From Ruminococcaceae bacterium UBA3753 (GTDB taxonomy: Bacteria; Bacillota; Clostridia; Oscillospirales; Acutalibacteraceae), in assembly GCA_002372375.1 (NCBI GenBank), contig DFGJ01000038.1, forward strand, positions 23,159 to 87,158: a stretch of 64,000 nt of DNA. Direction: 5' to 3'. Positions 29,412 through 38,273 of the stretch are shown piece by piece (positions within the stretch are counted from its first letter, which is position 1; every line of letters starts with the position of its first letter). The translations under genes were made by a program, and so were the position numbers. A model generated the notes under the pieces. That model worked only from the letters and a program-made list of their open reading frames with translations. It searched no databases and was not told the DNA's origin.

Positions 29412-30050
29412 ATGAACGTTGTTTTTCTTGGTCCACCTGGTGCCGGTAAAGGGACCCAGTCGGTTATGGTGGCGGAATATTTTGAAATGGGTTATATTTC
29501 AACGGGGAATATCATGAGATCGGCACTTAAGAGCGGATCTGAGCTTGGAAATTTGGCAAAATCATATATTGAAAAGGGAGAGCTTGTGCCGGATAGTTTA
29601 GTTATTAAGCTAATCAAAGAGGTTTTAACGCTCAATCCTGTTGAGAACGGGTATGTTTTGGATGGTTTTCCTAGAACTATAGCTCAGGCCGAAGCGCTGG
29701 ATAATATGGGTATGGTTGTTAATAAAGTTATATTTTTAGATGCTTCTGAAGATACAATTCTTGCTCGTATGTCTGGTCGCCGTGTCTGCGAAGCTTGCGG
29801 TAAGAGCTATCACTTAATTAGTAAGCCTGCGAAGGTTGATGGCATCTGCGACAAGTGTGGTGGCACCCTCATAAAGCGCACTGACGATAATTTAGAGACT
29901 ATAGTTGAGCGACTTAAGGAGTATCATAAAAAAACGGAGCCCCTTAGGCAGTTTTACTTGAACAAGAAGATGCTCAACTTCATCAACGGGGATGGAACAA
30001 TTGATGATATCCAGGGTAAGGTAATTAAAGCTATAAAAGAAGGTATTTAG
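29412..30050 (+). CDS. adk: Adenylate kinase
   Basis: Adenylate kinase interconverts ATP plus AMP and two ADP in the cytoplasm. The P-loop GPPGAGKGT is at residues 7-15, DGFPRT near 83, and a zinc-binding lid with four cysteines (CEAC and CDKC, near residues 129-152) is intact, as in Gram-positive enzymes. The 212 aa length is normal. ATG 29412 fits the family start MNVV; an in-frame ATG at 29403 is possible. Its role is notable beside the ATP/ADP translocase gene in this window. map follows after three bases. Confidence 0.96.
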   Translation: MNVVFLGPPGAGKGTQSVMVAEYFEMGYISTGNIMRSALKSGSELGNLAKSYIEKGELVPDSLVIKLIKEVLTLNPVENGYVLDGFPRTIAQAEALDNMGMVVNKVIFLDASEDTILARMSGRRVCEACGKSYHLISKPAKVDGICDKCGGTLIKRTDDNLETIVERLKEYHKKTEPLRQFYLNKKMLNFINGDGTIDDIQGKVIKAIKEGI

Positions 30051-30053
30051 CAC

Positions 30054-30806
30054 TTGATTGTATTAAAAAGTAAAAGAGAAATAGAACTTATGAAAGCTTC
30101 GGGTGAGATTGCTGCTGCTGCTTTGCATCTGGCTGGCGAGAAGGTAAAGCCCGGTGTTTCTACCCTTGAGCTCGATAATATAATAAAGCGTTATATTGTT
30201 AGTCAAGGAGCAGAACCTTCTTTTTTCAATTATGGAGGTTTCCCTGGAAATTCTTGCATTTCCGTTAATAACGTCGTCATTCATGGTATTCCCAGCAAAG
30301 ATTTGATTTTAAAGAGGGGTGATATTGTAAGTATTGATGTGGGGGCCTTTTACCGGGGTTTTCACGGTGACACAGCGTTCACCTTTAAATGTGGTGATGT
30401 GTCCGAGGAAATCCAAGGTCTTTTAGATACCACTTATGGAGCTTTAGAAAAAGGAATCGAAAAAGCTTTGTGTGGTAACAAAATAGGTGATATATCTAGT
30501 GCAATTCAAGAGTACGTAGAAAGTAGAAATTGTAGTGTAGTAACAGATTTTGTTGGTCATGGTGTTGGGGTGGATCTTCATGAAGATCCATCAGTCCCAA
30601 ATTATGGTAAAGCACATTTTGGCCCTTTGCTTGAGGCTGGCGTAACTATTGCGATTGAACCGATGGTTATACTGGGTAGTTCTGGTGATGTTGAAGTTTT
30701 AGACGATGATTGGACCACTGTTTCAACATCTGGTGAATACTCTGCACATTTTGAGCATACAGTTGCTGTGACGGAGAATGGACCAGTTATTTTAACGAAG
30801 GTTTAA
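30054..30806 (+). CDS. map: Type I methionine aminopeptidase
   Basis: This metalloenzyme removes the initiator methionine. The metal ligands are visible: Asp in IDVGAFYRGFHGD (two Asp), His in GHGVGVDLHEDP, Glu in IAIEPM and Glu in the FEHTVAVTE segment. The substrate-binding His occurs in NNVVIHGIP. The 250 aa length is typical. TTG start, with the ribosome-binding site inside the end of adk. Confidence 0.97.
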   Translation: MIVLKSKREIELMKASGEIAAAALHLAGEKVKPGVSTLELDNIIKRYIVSQGAEPSFFNYGGFPGNSCISVNNVVIHGIPSKDLILKRGDIVSIDVGAFYRGFHGDTAFTFKCGDVSEEIQGLLDTTYGALEKGIEKALCGNKIGDISSAIQEYVESRNCSVVTDFVGHGVGVDLHEDPSVPNYGKAHFGPLLEAGVTIAIEPMVILGSSGDVEVLDDDWTTVSTSGEYSAHFEHTVAVTENGPVILTKV

Positions 30807-31152
30807 CTGGTGAAGGGAATGTTCTGTTTGTGTTAGGGGAAATCAAGAGAGTTTTTTCTGGTTTATCGGTAAGCGGTATATAACTAATTTGTGGTTTCGA
30901 TTGATCTATGGATTTTGTGCCTTGTACGTTTGTTAGTTGGGAGTTTTAGTTCAGGTTTATTGATTAAGTTATAGAATTGTTGGTATAGTTCATTATTGAT
31001 AGTGCAGTTTGTGACGATTGGTTATGTTTATTTTGGTTGTAGTTTTTTGATGCGGTTCTGGTAGCATTTTGTTGGTGCTTTAGTTTCTTAAGTATGAGCA
31101 GATTTTTAATTATGTTGGCGTTGAGCATTTGATATTAATTTTTTAGGGAAAT
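30807..31152. other. 346-bp spacer after map
   Basis: T/G-rich non-coding sequence between map and the KOW gene. No gene, terminator or repeat is seen. Confidence 0.35.
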
Positions 31153-31401
31153 ATGATGTTGGAGCTAGTGAAAGGTTGTGTAGTAAAAGCTAAAGCTGGG
31201 CGGGACAAAGATAAGTTCTTCGTAGTAATAGATTTTAATGACAAGGAAGCGTTTATTTGCGACGGAAGGAGAAGAAAAGTGTCGAAGCCTAAGAAAAAAA
31301 ATATAAGGCATTTGGCGTTAACTTCCACCGTAATTTCACCGGAAGATATGACTTGTGATAAAAGACTACGATTAGCTTTGAATAGGTTTTTGAAGATTTA
31401 G
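31153..31401 (+). CDS. KOW-domain RNA-binding protein (L14e/L6e-like)
   Basis: This 82 aa protein begins with a KOW-type segment (VKGCVVKAKAGRDKDKFFVV) followed by a short beta strand and the basic GRRRKVSKPKKKNIRHL block. Clostridia commonly carry such a gene between map and infA, as here, and it is annotated as an L14e/L27e-like or KOW-domain RNA-binding protein. It probably binds rRNA. The exact role is not established. Two adjacent ATG codons can serve as start. Confidence 0.8.
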   Translation: MMLELVKGCVVKAKAGRDKDKFFVVIDFNDKEAFICDGRRRKVSKPKKKNIRHLALTSTVISPEDMTCDKRLRLALNRFLKI

Positions 31402-31983
31402 TTTTTGTTTTCATGTATGTTGATTGTTGAATGATTCGCATACATTAGTCAGATGTTGGCGGGCTTAATTTCATTGTAAAGTCTGTAGGCCGTTTGGCTT
31501 TAAATAGTTTTGTAGTTTAACTTGTAACGATGTTTAGCGCTAAGGATTTGTGTTTTTAATTTTTAATTTTGGTAAATTCATTAGTCTTTAGTTTTTGTTG
31601 ATTGTGTATCTCAGATTGCTGTGGTAAGTACTGTGATAGTGTGAAGGTGGTAGGGGAATTTTTAAGATAAAAGTCAAAATTTGTTGAATTAGGTTCGGTG
31701 TCTTTTTCTCTTATTGTAATGGTGTGGCTTTTGTTGTGGAATATATCTTGGCTTAGAAATTTGTAGTTTCAGTTGGAATATGTGCTTTTTAGCGTGCTTT
31801 GATTTGCTAAGGTGAATTTTGAAAGTCAAAAAGAGAAAATATGGAGTTTTTAGTGTTGTTTTCTGCGAAAAAATATGTTTCCCGGGAAAAAGTTGAGGTT
31901 CAGTATAAATAAGTTTGAAAAAGTGTAGTTTTTCATGATACAATCTGACAGCGTGTATTTGTTTTTAAAGAGTGGTGGTATGT
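31402..31983. other. 0.58-kb spacer before infA
   Basis: Non-coding T/G-rich sequence with no recognisable gene. A sequence ending in TGATACAAT at about 31936-31944 may be a -10 element for infA, but no good -35 hexamer pairs with it. Confidence 0.35.
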
Positions 31984-32202
31984 TTGGCTAAGCAGGATGT
32001 TATAGAGTTAGAAGGCGTTGTTGTTGAGGCGCTGCCGGGGACCCAGTTTAGAGTAAAACTTCCGAATAATGCCGTGATTTTAGCGCATATTTCTGGTAAA
32101 CTTAGAATGAATTTCATAAAGATTTTACCTGGCGATAAGGTTACTGTGGAGATGTCGCCTAATGATTTGACAAAGGGGCGGATCACGTGGAGAGCAAAGT
32201 GA
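31984..32202 (+). CDS. infA: Translation initiation factor IF-1
   Basis: IF-1 blocks the A site during initiation. The TTG at 31984 gives 72 aa, the exact family length, starting [19 protein letters not shown]. The OB-fold block [21 protein letters not shown] is intact. Upstream in-frame GTG codons at 31972/31975 would add four residues. rpmJ follows 50 bases later. Confidence 0.96.
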   Translation: MAKQDVIELEGVVVEALPGTQFRVKLPNNAVILAHISGKLRMNFIKILPGDKVTVEMSPNDLTKGRITWRAK

Positions 32203-32252
32203 GGTATTTTCGATGTGATTTCTTTGTGGTTTTGTAAGAAAGGGGTTTTTGT

Positions 32253-32366
32253 ATGAAAGTTAGACCTTCTGTGAAAAAGATGTGCAATAAGTGTAAGGTA
32301 ATTAAGCGACACGGTAGAGTGATGGTTATATGTGAGAATCCAAAGCATAAGCAAAGACAAGGATAG
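32253..32366 (+). CDS. rpmJ: 50S ribosomal protein L36
   Basis: The 37 aa protein [16 protein letters not shown]... is the zinc-binding form of L36, with Cys at residues 11, 14 and 27 and His at 32. The gene is very short and easily missed. AAGAAAGGGG precedes the ATG. The position between infA and rpsM is universal in Firmicutes. Confidence 0.95.
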   Translation: MKVRPSVKKMCNKCKVIKRHGRVMVICENPKHKQRQG

Positions 32367-32393
32367 TATTTATTTTAGGAGGTCGTTTTTAGT

Positions 32394-32765
32394 ATGGCGC
32401 GTATTGCCGGTGTGGATTTACCTAGAGACAAGCGTATAGACATCGGTCTTTCTTATATTTTTGGAATTGGTAGGAAGACAGCAAGTAAGATATTGGCAGA
32501 AACTGGGGTGGAGCCTTCTGTAAGGGTTAGGGACCTCGATGAAGATAGTGCATCGAAGATTAGAACTTATATAGACAAAAACTGCAAAGTGGAGGGTGAC
32601 TTGAGGCGTGATATCGCTTTTGATATAAAGCGGTTGGTAGAGATAGGGTCCTATAGGGGTGTGAGGCATCGTAAAAATTTGCCAGTTCGTGGGCAGAGGT
32701 CTAAGACGAATGCTCGGACTAGGAAAGGTCCGAAGAAGAATGCCATTGCTGCCAAGAAATCTTAA
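32394..32765 (+). CDS. rpsM: 30S ribosomal protein S13
   Basis: S13 forms intersubunit bridges in the head. The 123 aa sequence begins [20 protein letters not shown] and ends with the basic [17 protein letters not shown] tail. TTAGGAGG precedes the ATG. Confidence 0.98.
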   Translation: MARIAGVDLPRDKRIDIGLSYIFGIGRKTASKILAETGVEPSVRVRDLDEDSASKIRTYIDKNCKVEGDLRRDIAFDIKRLVEIGSYRGVRHRKNLPVRGQRSKTNARTRKGPKKNAIAAKKS

Positions 32766-32790
32766 AGATAGGGGGATTCAGTTTTAGTTT

Positions 32791-33198
32791 ATGCCTGTGC
32801 AGAAGAATGTAAAAAAGTCGGTAACTGTAAAGAAAAAAAAAGAAAGGAAGAATGTTGCCTCGGGCCGTGCCAGCATTCAGGCGACGTTTAATAATACGAT
32901 AATTACCATATCAGATGGTGCAGGTAATGCGATTTCGTGGGCTAGTGCGGGTGAGTTAGGGTTTAAGGGCTCTAGGAAATCTACTCCTTTTGCTGCGCAA
33001 TCCGCTGCGGAGGCCGCTGCTAAGGGTGCGGTGGAACAAGGAATGAAGTCGGTGGAGGTTTATGTAAAAGGGCCGGGTTCAGGTAGAGAGGCCGCCGTTA
33101 GGGCTTTACAAACGGCTGGACTTAATGTTACTCTAATAAAAGATGTAACTCCCATACCGCACAATGGTTGTAGACCGCCCAAGCGTAGAAGAGTTTGA
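32791..33198 (+). CDS. rpsK: 30S ribosomal protein S11
   Basis: S11 is a platform protein. The 135 aa sequence has the [16 protein letters not shown] block, [18 protein letters not shown] and the C-terminal [13 protein letters not shown]. The N-terminal extension is unusually rich in lysine. A run of G lies 15 bases upstream. Confidence 0.98.
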   Translation: MPVQKNVKKSVTVKKKKERKNVASGRASIQATFNNTIITISDGAGNAISWASAGELGFKGSRKSTPFAAQSAAEAAAKGAVEQGMKSVEVYVKGPGSGREAAVRALQTAGLNVTLIKDVTPIPHNGCRPPKRRRV

Positions 33199-33233
33199 GT
33201 TTTTTTATTTGTATGGAGGTGTTTTTTTAATTA

Positions 33234-33863
33234 ATGGCTAGATATACAGGTGCTGTTTGCAGATTGTGCAGACGCGAGAATCAAAAGCTCTTTTTAAAGG
33301 GTGACAGGTGCTTTACGGGGAAGTGCTCCATTTTGCGTAGGGCTTATGCACCCGGGCAGCATGGCCAAGGACGGTCAAAACTTTCCGACTATGGTGTCCA
33401 GTTGCGCGCAAAACAGTTAGCTAAGCGATATTACGGTCTTTTAGAGGGGCAGTTTAAATCCTCTTATGACAAAGCCAAGAAAAGAGAAGGAAAAGTGGGT
33501 GAGCAACTTTTGGTTGTTCTGGAGTCCCGTTTAGACAATATAGTGTATCGGCTGGGCTTTGCTGATTCAAGAGCTCAGGCGCGACAGTTGGTTAAGCATA
33601 ACTTTTTTTTGGTTAATGATGTCAGGGTGAATATTCCGTCGTTTTTGGTTAAGCCTGACTCTGTTATTTCTGTTTCTGAAAAGAAACAACAGTCTGGTAT
33701 CATGAAAAAAATTCTGGAATCAAATTCTGGTAGGGTTGTTCCCAAGTGGCTGGAATGTAGTAAAAGTAAATTTGTAGGGAAGATGTTATTTTACCCTGAG
33801 CGGCCTGATATTGACCTAGATGTGGAAGAAACCCTTATCGTTGAGCTTTACTCTAAAGTTTAG
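33234..33863 (+). CDS. rpsD: 30S ribosomal protein S4
   Basis: S4 nucleates 30S assembly. It is 209 aa, with an N-terminal Cys-containing segment (CRLCRRENQKLFLKGDRC, then CSILRR) that binds zinc, YAPGQHGQ, and the S4 RNA-binding domain ESRLDNIVYRLGFADSRAQA near residue 100. It sits in the standard place before rpoA. Confidence 0.98.
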   Translation: MARYTGAVCRLCRRENQKLFLKGDRCFTGKCSILRRAYAPGQHGQGRSKLSDYGVQLRAKQLAKRYYGLLEGQFKSSYDKAKKREGKVGEQLLVVLESRLDNIVYRLGFADSRAQARQLVKHNFFLVNDVRVNIPSFLVKPDSVISVSEKKQQSGIMKKILESNSGRVVPKWLECSKSKFVGKMLFYPERPDIDLDVEETLIVELYSKV

Positions 33864-33941
33864 TTCTGATTGTGGTCTTTGTAGTGCGTTCTGTACGTGG
33901 CTGCTGGCAAGGGATAGTTTTTAAGGGGGATTTTGTTTTTA

Positions 33942-34907
33942 ATGATTGAAATAGAAAAACCTACTTTTACGACGATCGATGGGTCTGAGGATGGGTCTTA
34001 TGGAAAGTTTGTTTTAGAGCCCTTAGAACGTGGTTTTGGAACAACCCTTGGTAATTCTTTACGTAGAGTTCTTCTATCTTCATTGCAGGGTACAGCGGTT
34101 ACTTCTATAAAGATTGATGGTGTTGTACACGAATTTTCAACTATTCCTGGGGTTAGGGAAGATGTTACTCAGATCGTTTTAAATGTTAAGGGGATAATTG
34201 CGAAGCTGTTTTCCGAAGAACCTAAGACTCTTGAAATTTTTGCAGATGGTCCGTGTACTGTAACTGCTGGTGACATTAGAGTTGACTCCGAAGTTGAGAT
34301 TATAAATAAGGATCACATTATTGCAAATTTAAATGAAGATGCAAGAAATTTCCATATGGAGTTGATTTTAGAAAAGGGTCGGGGTTATGTTTCGGCAGAG
34401 AGAAATAAAGAACGTTTAAAGAGTAGGGTTTTGGGCCAACTTGCGGTTGACTCTATTTTTACACCTGTTTTGAAAGTTAATTATAATGTTGAGAATACTC
34501 GTGTAGGTAAAATCACCGATTATGATAAGCTCACTTTAGAAATTTGGACTGATGGCGTAATAAGTGCAGCTGAGGCTCTTTCTATGGCGGGTGCTGTTTT
34601 AGTGGAGCACTTGAATTTGGTGGTTAATGAGAGCGATTTTGAGAAAGTTGTAAAAATTACAGAGAGACCAGTCACTGAGAGGCGTCTGAATTTGTCGTCA
34701 GTGATGATAAATACCATAGATGATCTTGATCTGTCACCAAGAGCATCTAACGGGTTGCGTCGTGCAAATATATTGACATTAGAACAGCTGTTGAATTCTA
34801 CCAAGGAAGAATTAGAGCGTATAAGAAATTTTGGTAGAGTTTCTATAGAGGAAGTAATAAAAAAATTAGGTGATAATGGGCTTTCTTTGAAGACGGCTGG
34901 TCAGTAG
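33942..34907 (+). CDS. rpoA: RNA polymerase alpha subunit
   Basis: Alpha dimerises to start RNA polymerase assembly, and its C-terminal domain contacts UP elements and activators. The 321 aa protein has the N-terminal block LEPLERGFGTTLGNSLRRVL near residue 26 and a complete C-terminal domain with RASNGLRRANILTLEQLL near 268. ATG 33942 follows GGGGGA at proper distance; TTG 33933 is an unneeded alternative. Confidence 0.98.
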   Translation: MIEIEKPTFTTIDGSEDGSYGKFVLEPLERGFGTTLGNSLRRVLLSSLQGTAVTSIKIDGVVHEFSTIPGVREDVTQIVLNVKGIIAKLFSEEPKTLEIFADGPCTVTAGDIRVDSEVEIINKDHIIANLNEDARNFHMELILEKGRGYVSAERNKERLKSRVLGQLAVDSIFTPVLKVNYNVENTRVGKITDYDKLTLEIWTDGVISAAEALSMAGAVLVEHLNLVVNESDFEKVVKITERPVTERRLNLSSVMINTIDDLDLSPRASNGLRRANILTLEQLLNSTKEELERIRNFGRVSIEEVIKKLGDNGLSLKTAGQ

Positions 34908-34940
34908 ATGATGTATATTTTAGAAGGTGAGGTTTTTTGT

Positions 34941-35282
34941 ATGCCTGGGACGAGAAAGTTAGGCCGTTCGTCTGCACACAGATTGGCGATGCTTAGGGCT
35001 ATGGTTACATTTCTTTTTGAAAAAGGTAAAGTAGAGACGACGCTTCAACGAGCTAAGGAAGTGAGGTCGTTGGCGGAGAAATTTATTACCTTGGCCAAGG
35101 TGAGTACTCTTCACAACAAGCGCTTGGCTTTGGCTTTTATAACAAAGGAAGACGTTGTTTCGAAATTATTTAATGAGATTTCTCCCAAATATTCCGATCG
35201 TTCGGGTGGTTATACTCGTATTGTTAACGTCGGTGTACGGCGTGGTGACTCTGCTAAGATGGCTATCATACAGCTAGTTTGA
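34941..35282 (+). CDS. rplQ: 50S ribosomal protein L17
   Basis: L17 lies near the tunnel exit. ATG 34941, after AAGGTGAGG, gives 113 aa with the canonical [20 protein letters not shown] start and the [19 protein letters not shown] segment. It is the last gene of the superoperon, followed by a terminator at 35352. Confidence 0.97.
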   Translation: MPGTRKLGRSSAHRLAMLRAMVTFLFEKGKVETTLQRAKEVRSLAEKFITLAKVSTLHNKRLALAFITKEDVVSKLFNEISPKYSDRSGGYTRIVNVGVRRGDSAKMAIIQLV

Positions 35283-35351
35283 TTTTTTCTGTGATCTAGT
35301 AGTGTTGTACTTTATTTTTTGTAGTATTAATTATAATCTTTAATTGTTGTT

Positions 35352-35380
35352 GCAACTGCGTTTTTGTAGTTGCCTTTTTA
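35352..35380 (+). terminator. Rho-independent terminator of the alpha operon
   Basis: GCAACTGC (35352-35359) pairs with GTAGTTGC (35366-35373), one G-U pair, across a 6-base loop, followed by CTTTTTA. Placement 70 bases after rplQ is right for ending the superoperon transcript. Confidence 0.75.
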
Positions 35381-35697
35381 GTAGGTTATGTAAGTTTTCA
35401 AAACTTTTATTGATTTAGCTTATTTTGTATGGTATAATTTATGTTACCTTGTTTGAAGCTATCTTGCACAACAGTAATCTAATTACTATCATATATTCAG
35501 TAATACTTCAAATTTATTGTGACCGGTTTTACACTATTTTTTGCATGCTTTCTGCGAATCATTGGTATTTTTTTTTCGGTTTTATCTTTTTACGTAACCA
35601 TTTGTTGCGTTTCGGAAATTTTATTTTTTGTTACTAATTTTTATAATTTATTTTACATTTGTTGTTTTTGATTTGCATTCTTTTATTGTTTTAAGAA

Positions 35698-35732
35698 GTA
35701 TCATAAAAAAGGATGCTCTTTTTTTATGGTGC
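35698..35732. other. Long perfect hairpin in the rplQ-gpr spacer
   Basis: A 16-bp stem (35698-35713 with 35717-35732, three G-U pairs) closes a 3-base loop. One arm holds AAAAAA and the other TTTTTTT, so it could terminate or slow transcription. The remaining 0.8-kb spacer (35283-36110) is very AT-rich and has no convincing gene; an open frame at 35425-35637 looks like chance. Confidence 0.5.
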
Positions 35733-36110
35733 CACGGTAAAGGCAGTCTAATAAAATTCTGTGAATAGATTTATTACCCTAATTTTTGCGTTTTTTACGT
35801 TACTGATGGATTTGATATTACCAGAAAGTGTTTAATATTTTTATATATAACATATATGTCTTAGGTTAAATGAAGTAATTGTATCGGGAAAGTATGATAA
35901 AATTGGTAGGTATGCATTTGATATAATAAAAATTTGGTTACTTTATTAATTCAATGCTTTTGGTTTAACGCAATCCGTGGACTTCTGTCAACGTTCTGTT
36001 ATTGAAACGTTAAGACTTTGGGTTATTTATTTTTATAAGAATTTGAATAAAAAATTATGTATAAGGGAAGGGTATATGGTGGTCTCAATGAATAAAGAGG
36101 GAGTTTGATT

Positions 36111-37004
36111 ATGTCATTCAGGACTGACTTAGCTTTAGAATCAACTGATAAACTCGATTTTAGTTCTTTGCAGGGTATAAAACAAAAAATAAATAAAATA
36201 TCGGGATTAACTGTAACAGAAATAAAAGTAGAAGACGGAAAAATTGCTAAGCAAATTGGCAAACCTGTTGGAACTTACGTGACAGTAGAATTTTTATCGC
36301 TGAGCAAAGAATATGATAATTTAGATGAAAAGATTGAAACTGTTGCAAAAGAAATACAAAAATTAGTGCAAAACGATGGATTAAAATTTGTTGTGGGTCT
36401 GGGTAACTCTAGTATTACACCAGATGCTTTAGGTCCAAAGGTTATAGAATCTATTTTTGCAACTAGGCATATCAAAAATAATGCAAATAATTCGGTAAAT
36501 TTGCCTAATTTGAAACCAGTAGCTGCACTTGCCCCTGGGGTTCTCGGCCAGACAGGCATAGAAGTAAGCGAAATAATTTGTAGTATATGTAAAGATATAA
36601 AGCCTAGTACAATTTTGGTAATCGATGCTTTGGCTGCGCGTGAACTTTATAGGTTAGGTTCTACCATACAAATATCCGATACTGGAATTTTACCTGGATC
36701 TGGTGTAGGGAATAAGAGGTCAGCCATAAATAAGGAAACTATGGGGGTGCCTGTAATTAGTATAGGAGTCCCAACTGTAGTGGATGGACTAACACTAGTC
36801 AAAAGTATCACAGATAATCATGAAAATATTGAAAAAATAAATAATTTTAAGCCCAGATTAAACAAAGATGTTAAGTCCATGATTGTAACGCCGAGGGAAA
36901 TTGATATTTTAATTGAACGTGCCGCAAATATTATTTCTATGGCAATAAATTTAGCACTTCAGCCGTATTATTCATTAGAGGATTTGAAATTTTTAGTTAG
37001 CTAA
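36111..37004 (+). CDS. gpr: Germination protease GPR
   Basis: GPR is the atypical aspartic protease that degrades small acid-soluble spore proteins at germination. The N terminus retains the RTDLALES motif at the propeptide-mature boundary. The two putative catalytic Asp residues are in TPDALGP near residue 108 and VIDALAAR near 172. The SDTGILPGSGVGNKR segment near 194 is typical. The 297 aa length is shorter than the Bacillus enzyme (~370). The propeptide is only about five residues, which bears on how it is kept inactive. ATG 36111 follows GAGGGAG. Its substrates (SASPs) are not in the window. Confidence 0.93.
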   Translation: MSFRTDLALESTDKLDFSSLQGIKQKINKISGLTVTEIKVEDGKIAKQIGKPVGTYVTVEFLSLSKEYDNLDEKIETVAKEIQKLVQNDGLKFVVGLGNSSITPDALGPKVIESIFATRHIKNNANNSVNLPNLKPVAALAPGVLGQTGIEVSEIICSICKDIKPSTILVIDALAARELYRLGSTIQISDTGILPGSGVGNKRSAINKETMGVPVISIGVPTVVDGLTLVKSITDNHENIEKINNFKPRLNKDVKSMIVTPREIDILIERAANIISMAINLALQPYYSLEDLKFLVS

Positions 37005-37879
37005 GCTATCCACACTTTCCAGCTGTAAAACATATTGCACAAATCAAGTACAAAGTTATGATGCTTAAAACAGGTTATTGTTGGCGATGATTTAAAGTAA
37101 ATACGTTTTTGTGAAATTACCACATATACTTTCATTTACATAATAGACTATAATCTGAAAGTATGTAGATGTAATTGTTTCGCAAGTAGATTAGGTAATA
37201 TATTTACCATGTACTTTATACAATGCAATTTTTTAGTCATCTAAGTAAACAGTGCAGTAATTTTATAAAATGTCTTAAAAAATTATGTATATTACCCTTT
37301 TTGTTGTTTTAAGCACTTTGACATTAATGTGATGCGTAGTTTGATTTTTAGTACTGTCAGTCCAAAAATTAGATAGATGTGTTAAAATACCAAGCACTAA
37401 AAATGAAGAAATTGTCCTAATAGTGTGAATTTTGGGAAAATTAAAATCGTAATTAGTACCCCAATTTTCTGTCTATAAGGAGTGTTTTATTTGTAATGTT
37501 TGTTTTTAGCATTTTTTGTTACTGAATATATTTTGCTAGATCAAAATATTTTGAAAACATGTGTTGTATATTTTATAAATTTGTAATAGAAAAAAATACG
37601 CACTTATCTTTCTACAGCATGTGGTGTATGTCTGTGCTGCATGGCAATTTGGCACTTGTTACTTTGCCCGTAAACTATTAATAAAAAGTATGATAGTCGA
37701 AAAAATCTGTGTTAATAAATCCGGTAGTTATGTATTATTCAAAGCTTTTTTGTGTAGGGCTAAATAATAAAAACTTGGTAAACAAAAACCCAGTTTAATT
37801 AAGATGTGGTAAAAACGATGTGGTGACTGCGAACCTAGTATGTGTATTTAGAATTAATTCTGTAAAATTTTAAAATATT
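37005..37879. other. 0.9-kb spacer after gpr
   Basis: No gene is visible. The stretch around 37366-37490 resembles the 2404-2540 region (shared TGTGTTAAAATA core and a second similar block ~80 bases later). The spacer runs into the echo array of the downstream methyltransferase. Confidence 0.4.
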
Positions 37880-38273
37880 TGGTTTAATATAATTTTTGAT
37901 TTCAAAGACGGTTACTCGACGTCCAAATTTATACAAAAAGTGTTCTACTTGAGTTTTAGTGGTAGCACTTTTAATTTCCAGTCGATACACTATTTATTAC
38001 TATTCATATAAAAATTAAGTATCCATTACCCCTTATATTCAAAAAGATGGTTGAAATCTTGTACGAGAAAATCAGTTAGCCTGTAACCATAGTTTTCCAA
38101 AATTTTCTTAGTTTCTTCAAATTTATTGGCTTAATATAATTTTTTGATTTCAAGCTCAGTTACGCGACGTCCAAATTTATACAAAAAGTGTTCTACCTGA
38201 GTTTTAGTGGTGGTACTTTTAATTTCCAGTCGATACACTATTTATTACTATTCTTATAAAGATTAAGTATCCA
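37880..38273 (-). repeat. 3'-echo of the FkbM methyltransferase (one extra copy, ~245-bp period)
   Basis: Sequence at 37880-38125 is repeated with ~85-90% identity at 38126-38371, the second copy containing the true 3' end of the methyltransferase gene. In the extra copy (minus strand) the frame is open for 38 codons, ending in the parental tail LFEYKG and stop, but an in-frame TAA lies just upstream and the only start-like codon is internal. Each unit has ~120 bp of coding end and ~125 bp of downstream sequence. Confidence 0.85.

Noticed and set aside
35425..35637. Small hydrophobic protein of 70 codons after the ribosomal operon
   Set aside because: T-rich sequence yields Phe, Ile and Tyr codons by chance; there is no ribosome-binding site.
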